A program made the translations under genes and the position numbers. A DNA stretch of 64,000 nucleotides from Pelagibius sp964472095 (lineage in GTDB: Bacteria; Pseudomonadota; Alphaproteobacteria; Kiloniellales; Kiloniellaceae): NCBI GenBank assembly GCA_964472095.1, contig CAYYIV010000016.1, positions 1-64,000 of the forward strand, in the 5' to 3' direction. The notes below the pieces were generated by a model that was not told the DNA's origin, did no database searches, and was given only the letters and a program-made list of their open reading frames with translations. The stretch's first letter is position 1; each line of letters opens with the position of its first letter. Positions 61,933 to 64,000 of the stretch are shown piece by piece.

Positions 61933-63813
61933 ATGAAAGCCCCCAAGTTCCTCGTGAAGATCGTCACCTTCGTGCTGTTCGGCCTGCTGATCCTCAGCTT
62001 CGCCGTCTGGGGCATCGGCGACATCTTCCGCGGCGGCGGCCAGGCAATGGTGGTGGCCCAGGTCGGCGGAACGACGATCGAGCAACGCCAGTTCAGCCAG
62101 GAGCTCTCCAACGAGATCAACTCCATGAGCCGCCGCATGGGCGTTCAGCTGACCATGGACCAGGCGCGCGCCTTCGGCATTCCCCAGCAGGTGCTGGAGC
62201 GCCTGATCACGCGGGCGATGCTGGACGAGATGTCGGCGCGCCTGGGCATGCTGGTGACAGAGGAGCAGATGCGCAAACAGCTGCTCGAGAATCCCGATTT
62301 CCTCGATGCCACCGGCCGCTTCGACCGCAACCGCTTCGCCCAGATCCTGCGCTTCAGCGGCACGACGGAGCAGGGCTTCCTGGCACGGGTCGGCGAGGAC
62401 ATCAAGCGCCAGCAGCTGGTCGCCGCGGTGACCGATGCGGCCGTCACGCCGGAGAGCCTTGCCGACCGTCTCTTCGTCTACCGCGAAGAGCGTCGCGTCG
62501 CCGACTACGTGATCCTCGCCAACGACAGCTTCAGCGATCTCGGCGAACCCGGCGAGCCCGACCTGCAGGCGATCTACGACAGCGCCGGCGACGAGCTGAT
62601 GACTCCGGCCTTCAAGTCGATCGCCCTGGTGGTGCTGAGCGTCGCCGAGGCGGCCCAGAAAATCACGATCTCCGAGGACCGCATCGCCGCAGCTTTCGAG
62701 GAGCGCAAGGACGTGCTTTCGACGCCGGAGCGGCGCCGCGTGAGCCAGGTCGTGCTGCCCGACGAGGCCGCGGCCCAGGCCCTTGCCGACGGGCTCTCCG
62801 AAGGTGCCGACTTCGCCAGCGCCGTCGAGCAGGCCGCTGGCCGCGCACCGGTGGACCTCGGCAGCGTGACGCAGAACGACCTGCCGGATGCGCTTGCCGC
62901 CGCGGTCTTTGCGCTGGAAACCGGCCAGGCAACAGCACCCGTGCAGAGTCCGCTGGGCTGGCACGTCGCGATCGTCACCGACATCGAGCCCGGTACGGTC
63001 GCCACGCTCGAAGACAGCCGCGACCAGCTGCGCCAGGAGCTGGCCGAGGCGGCAGCGATCGACAACGTTATCAACCTCGCCAACCAGTTCGATACGGCGC
63101 GTGCTGGCGGCTCGACCATCGAACAGGCTGCCGCGCGGCTGAACCAGCAAGCGCGCGAGATCCCCGCCATCGATGCCCGCGCCCGCACGCCGGCCGGCGA
63201 GCTGGTCGAAGGCCTGCCGTCGATCAGCGAGTTCCTGCCGGTGCTCAACCGGACGGCCGTCGGCGACAGCAGCACGCTCACCGAGACCCTGGATGGCGAC
63301 TATTTCATCGTGCGCGTCGACGGCGAGACGCCGGCCCGGAAGAAGCCGCTGGCGGAGGTGCGCGACCAGGTCATCGAAATCTGGCGCGCGCAAGAGCGGG
63401 CCCGGCTTGCCGAAGAGAAAGCGACGGCACTGGCGGAGCGCGTCGGCAACGGCGAGCAACTTGCCGCAGTGGCCGAAGCCGAAGGGCTCGGCCTGCAGCA
63501 GACAGCGCCGATCACACGCTTCGAGAACGCGCCCCAGCGCACCCCCTCGCCCCTGCTCTCGCAGCAGATCTTCGACATCGCCGAAGGCGAGGTCACCACG
63601 GCAGGCACCGGCAACGGCCAGATCGTCGCCCAGTTGAAGGAGATCCTGCCGCCGGCAGCGGAAAACCGCGAGGCGCGCATGGCGCAACTGGAGACGCAGC
63701 TCACCTCCTCCCTGCAGAATGACATCTTTCAGCAGTTCCTGGCGGCGCTGCAGCAGGAGTTCGACGTCACCATCAACGAGCGTCTCGTGCAGCAGTCCCT
63801 GGCGAACTTCTAG
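61933..63813 (+). CDS. ppiD: Peptidylprolyl isomerase / SurA-N domain periplasmic chaperone (PpiD-like)
   Basis: A 626-residue protein anchored by one helix (VKIVTFVLFGLLILSFAVWGIGDIF) with a large periplasmic part: SurA-N-like helices (residues about 45-165) and a parvulin-type rotamase region (about 260-360; SQVVLPDEAAAQALADGLSEGADFASA, VQSPLGWHVAIVTDIEPG), then helical repeats. PpiD helps proteins emerging from SecYEG fold. It precedes trpE, a conserved alphaproteobacterial neighbourhood. Confidence 0.93.
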   Translation: MKAPKFLVKIVTFVLFGLLILSFAVWGIGDIFRGGGQAMVVAQVGGTTIEQRQFSQELSNEINSMSRRMGVQLTMDQARAFGIPQQVLERLITRAMLDEMSARLGMLVTEEQMRKQLLENPDFLDATGRFDRNRFAQILRFSGTTEQGFLARVGEDIKRQQLVAAVTDAAVTPESLADRLFVYREERRVADYVILANDSFSDLGEPGEPDLQAIYDSAGDELMTPAFKSIALVVLSVAEAAQKITISEDRIAAAFEERKDVLSTPERRRVSQVVLPDEAAAQALADGLSEGADFASAVEQAAGRAPVDLGSVTQNDLPDALAAAVFALETGQATAPVQSPLGWHVAIVTDIEPGTVATLEDSRDQLRQELAEAAAIDNVINLANQFDTARAGGSTIEQAAARLNQQAREIPAIDARARTPAGELVEGLPSISEFLPVLNRTAVGDSSTLTETLDGDYFIVRVDGETPARKKPLAEVRDQVIEIWRAQERARLAEEKATALAERVGNGEQLAAVAEAEGLGLQQTAPITRFENAPQRTPSPLLSQQIFDIAEGEVTTAGTGNGQIVAQLKEILPPAAENREARMAQLETQLTSSLQNDIFQQFLAALQQEFDVTINERLVQQSLANF

Positions 63814-63822
63814 AGCCGCTTC

Positions 63823-64000
63823 ATGCAAAGCTCACCCGACTTTGCGACCTTCGAGGCGACCTACGATGCCGGCCGTCCCCAGGTGGTCCACACGGCGTTG
63901 ATCGCCGACCTGGAAACGCCCGTCTCTGCCTTCCTCAAGCTGGCCGAGGGCAAGCCCAATGCCTTCCTCTTCGAGTCCGTCGAAGGCGGCTCGATCATCG
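63823..64000 (+). CDS. trpE: Anthranilate synthase component I, start only
   Basis: The first 59 residues of a frame running off the window: FATFEATYDAGRPQVVHTALIADLETPVSAFLKLAEGKPNAFLFESVEGG. The ETPVSAFLKLA-x-FLFESVEGG pattern is the TrpE opening. TrpE with TrpG makes anthranilate from chorismate. The ATG at 63823 is nine bases after the ppiD stop; no leader peptide or attenuator is seen between them, so it may be cotranscribed with ppiD. Confidence 0.9.
   Translation, partial: MQSSPDFATFEATYDAGRPQVVHTALIADLETPVSAFLKLAEGKPNAFLFESVEGGSII

Overview
The window is GC-rich chromosomal DNA from an alphaproteobacterium, most likely of the Rhodospirillales type (Kiloniella/Pelagibius-like is my guess; no 16S is present to test it). 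The inference rests on gene order: ppiD-trpE, tpiA-secG-pyrG, eno-ftsB-pdhA-pdhB-pdhC-lpdA-lipA-coq10, pgpA-cinA-ispDF, dusB-ntrB-ntrC-ntrY-ntrX-trkA-dat-hfq-hflX and CIRCE-groESL. This backbone, the bifunctional IspDF, the lipoyl-bearing PdhB, DUF1127 proteins and a PAS_5 protein are typical of alphaproteobacteria. I saw no rRNA, tRNA, CRISPR array or insertion sequence.

Layout. 1-14.5 kb is an accessory stretch: a DUF3303 protein, an orphan family-5 solute-binding protein, two DUF1127 proteins, panB, several secreted proteins of unknown function (two of them CARDB-like), gph, a PAS_5 protein, mazG, a 3-hydroxyisobutyrate-dehydrogenase-like enzyme, a minimal SET-domain protein and a MocR regulator. 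15-23.4 kb is a nitrogen-compound uptake module: a polyamine-type ABC transporter (binding protein, ATPase, two permeases), an omega-amino-acid:pyruvate aminotransferase, alanine dehydrogenase and an inositol-monophosphatase-family enzyme. 23.5-38 kb holds groESL under CIRCE control, then hflX, hfq, an inserted HAD hydrolase, a D-amino-acid aminotransferase, trkA and the ntrXYCB/dusB nitrogen-regulation cluster. 38-42 kb has a CcsA/HemX-like membrane protein, a double-hairpin repeat, ispDF, pgpA, a CinA-family amidase and a CPBP protease. 42-54.3 kb is the pyruvate dehydrogenase/lipoate operon followed, on its upstream side, by ftsB and eno. 54.4-64 kb has an ammonium-transporter/chemoreceptor fusion, kdsA, a repeat-flanked DUF559 nuclease-like gene, pyrG, secG, tpiA, ppiD and the start of trpE.

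The most interesting content is what has been inserted into this conserved backbone. (1) An Amt ammonium channel fused in frame to a complete methyl-accepting chemotaxis signalling domain lies between kdsA and eno. (2) Four tandem, translationally overlapping paralogues encoding exported proteins of unknown function, all ending in a conserved Trp-x-Pro-Pro tail, sit inside the pyruvate dehydrogenase operon between pdhC and lpdA. (3) A DUF559 (Vsr-like fold) gene is bracketed by members of a palindromic repeat family also found elsewhere in the window, next to a kdsA gene that points against its usual partners. (4) Two further families of bimodular palindromic repeats are scattered through intergenic gaps, including inside the transporter operon and immediately before the TTG start of ispDF.

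Functionally the window joins carbon entry (Eno, PDH, lipoate), nitrogen sensing (NtrBC/NtrYX, Amt-MCP), nitrogen-compound scavenging (Pot-type transporter, transaminase, Ald) and proteostasis/RNA control (GroESL, Hfq, HflX, PpiD).
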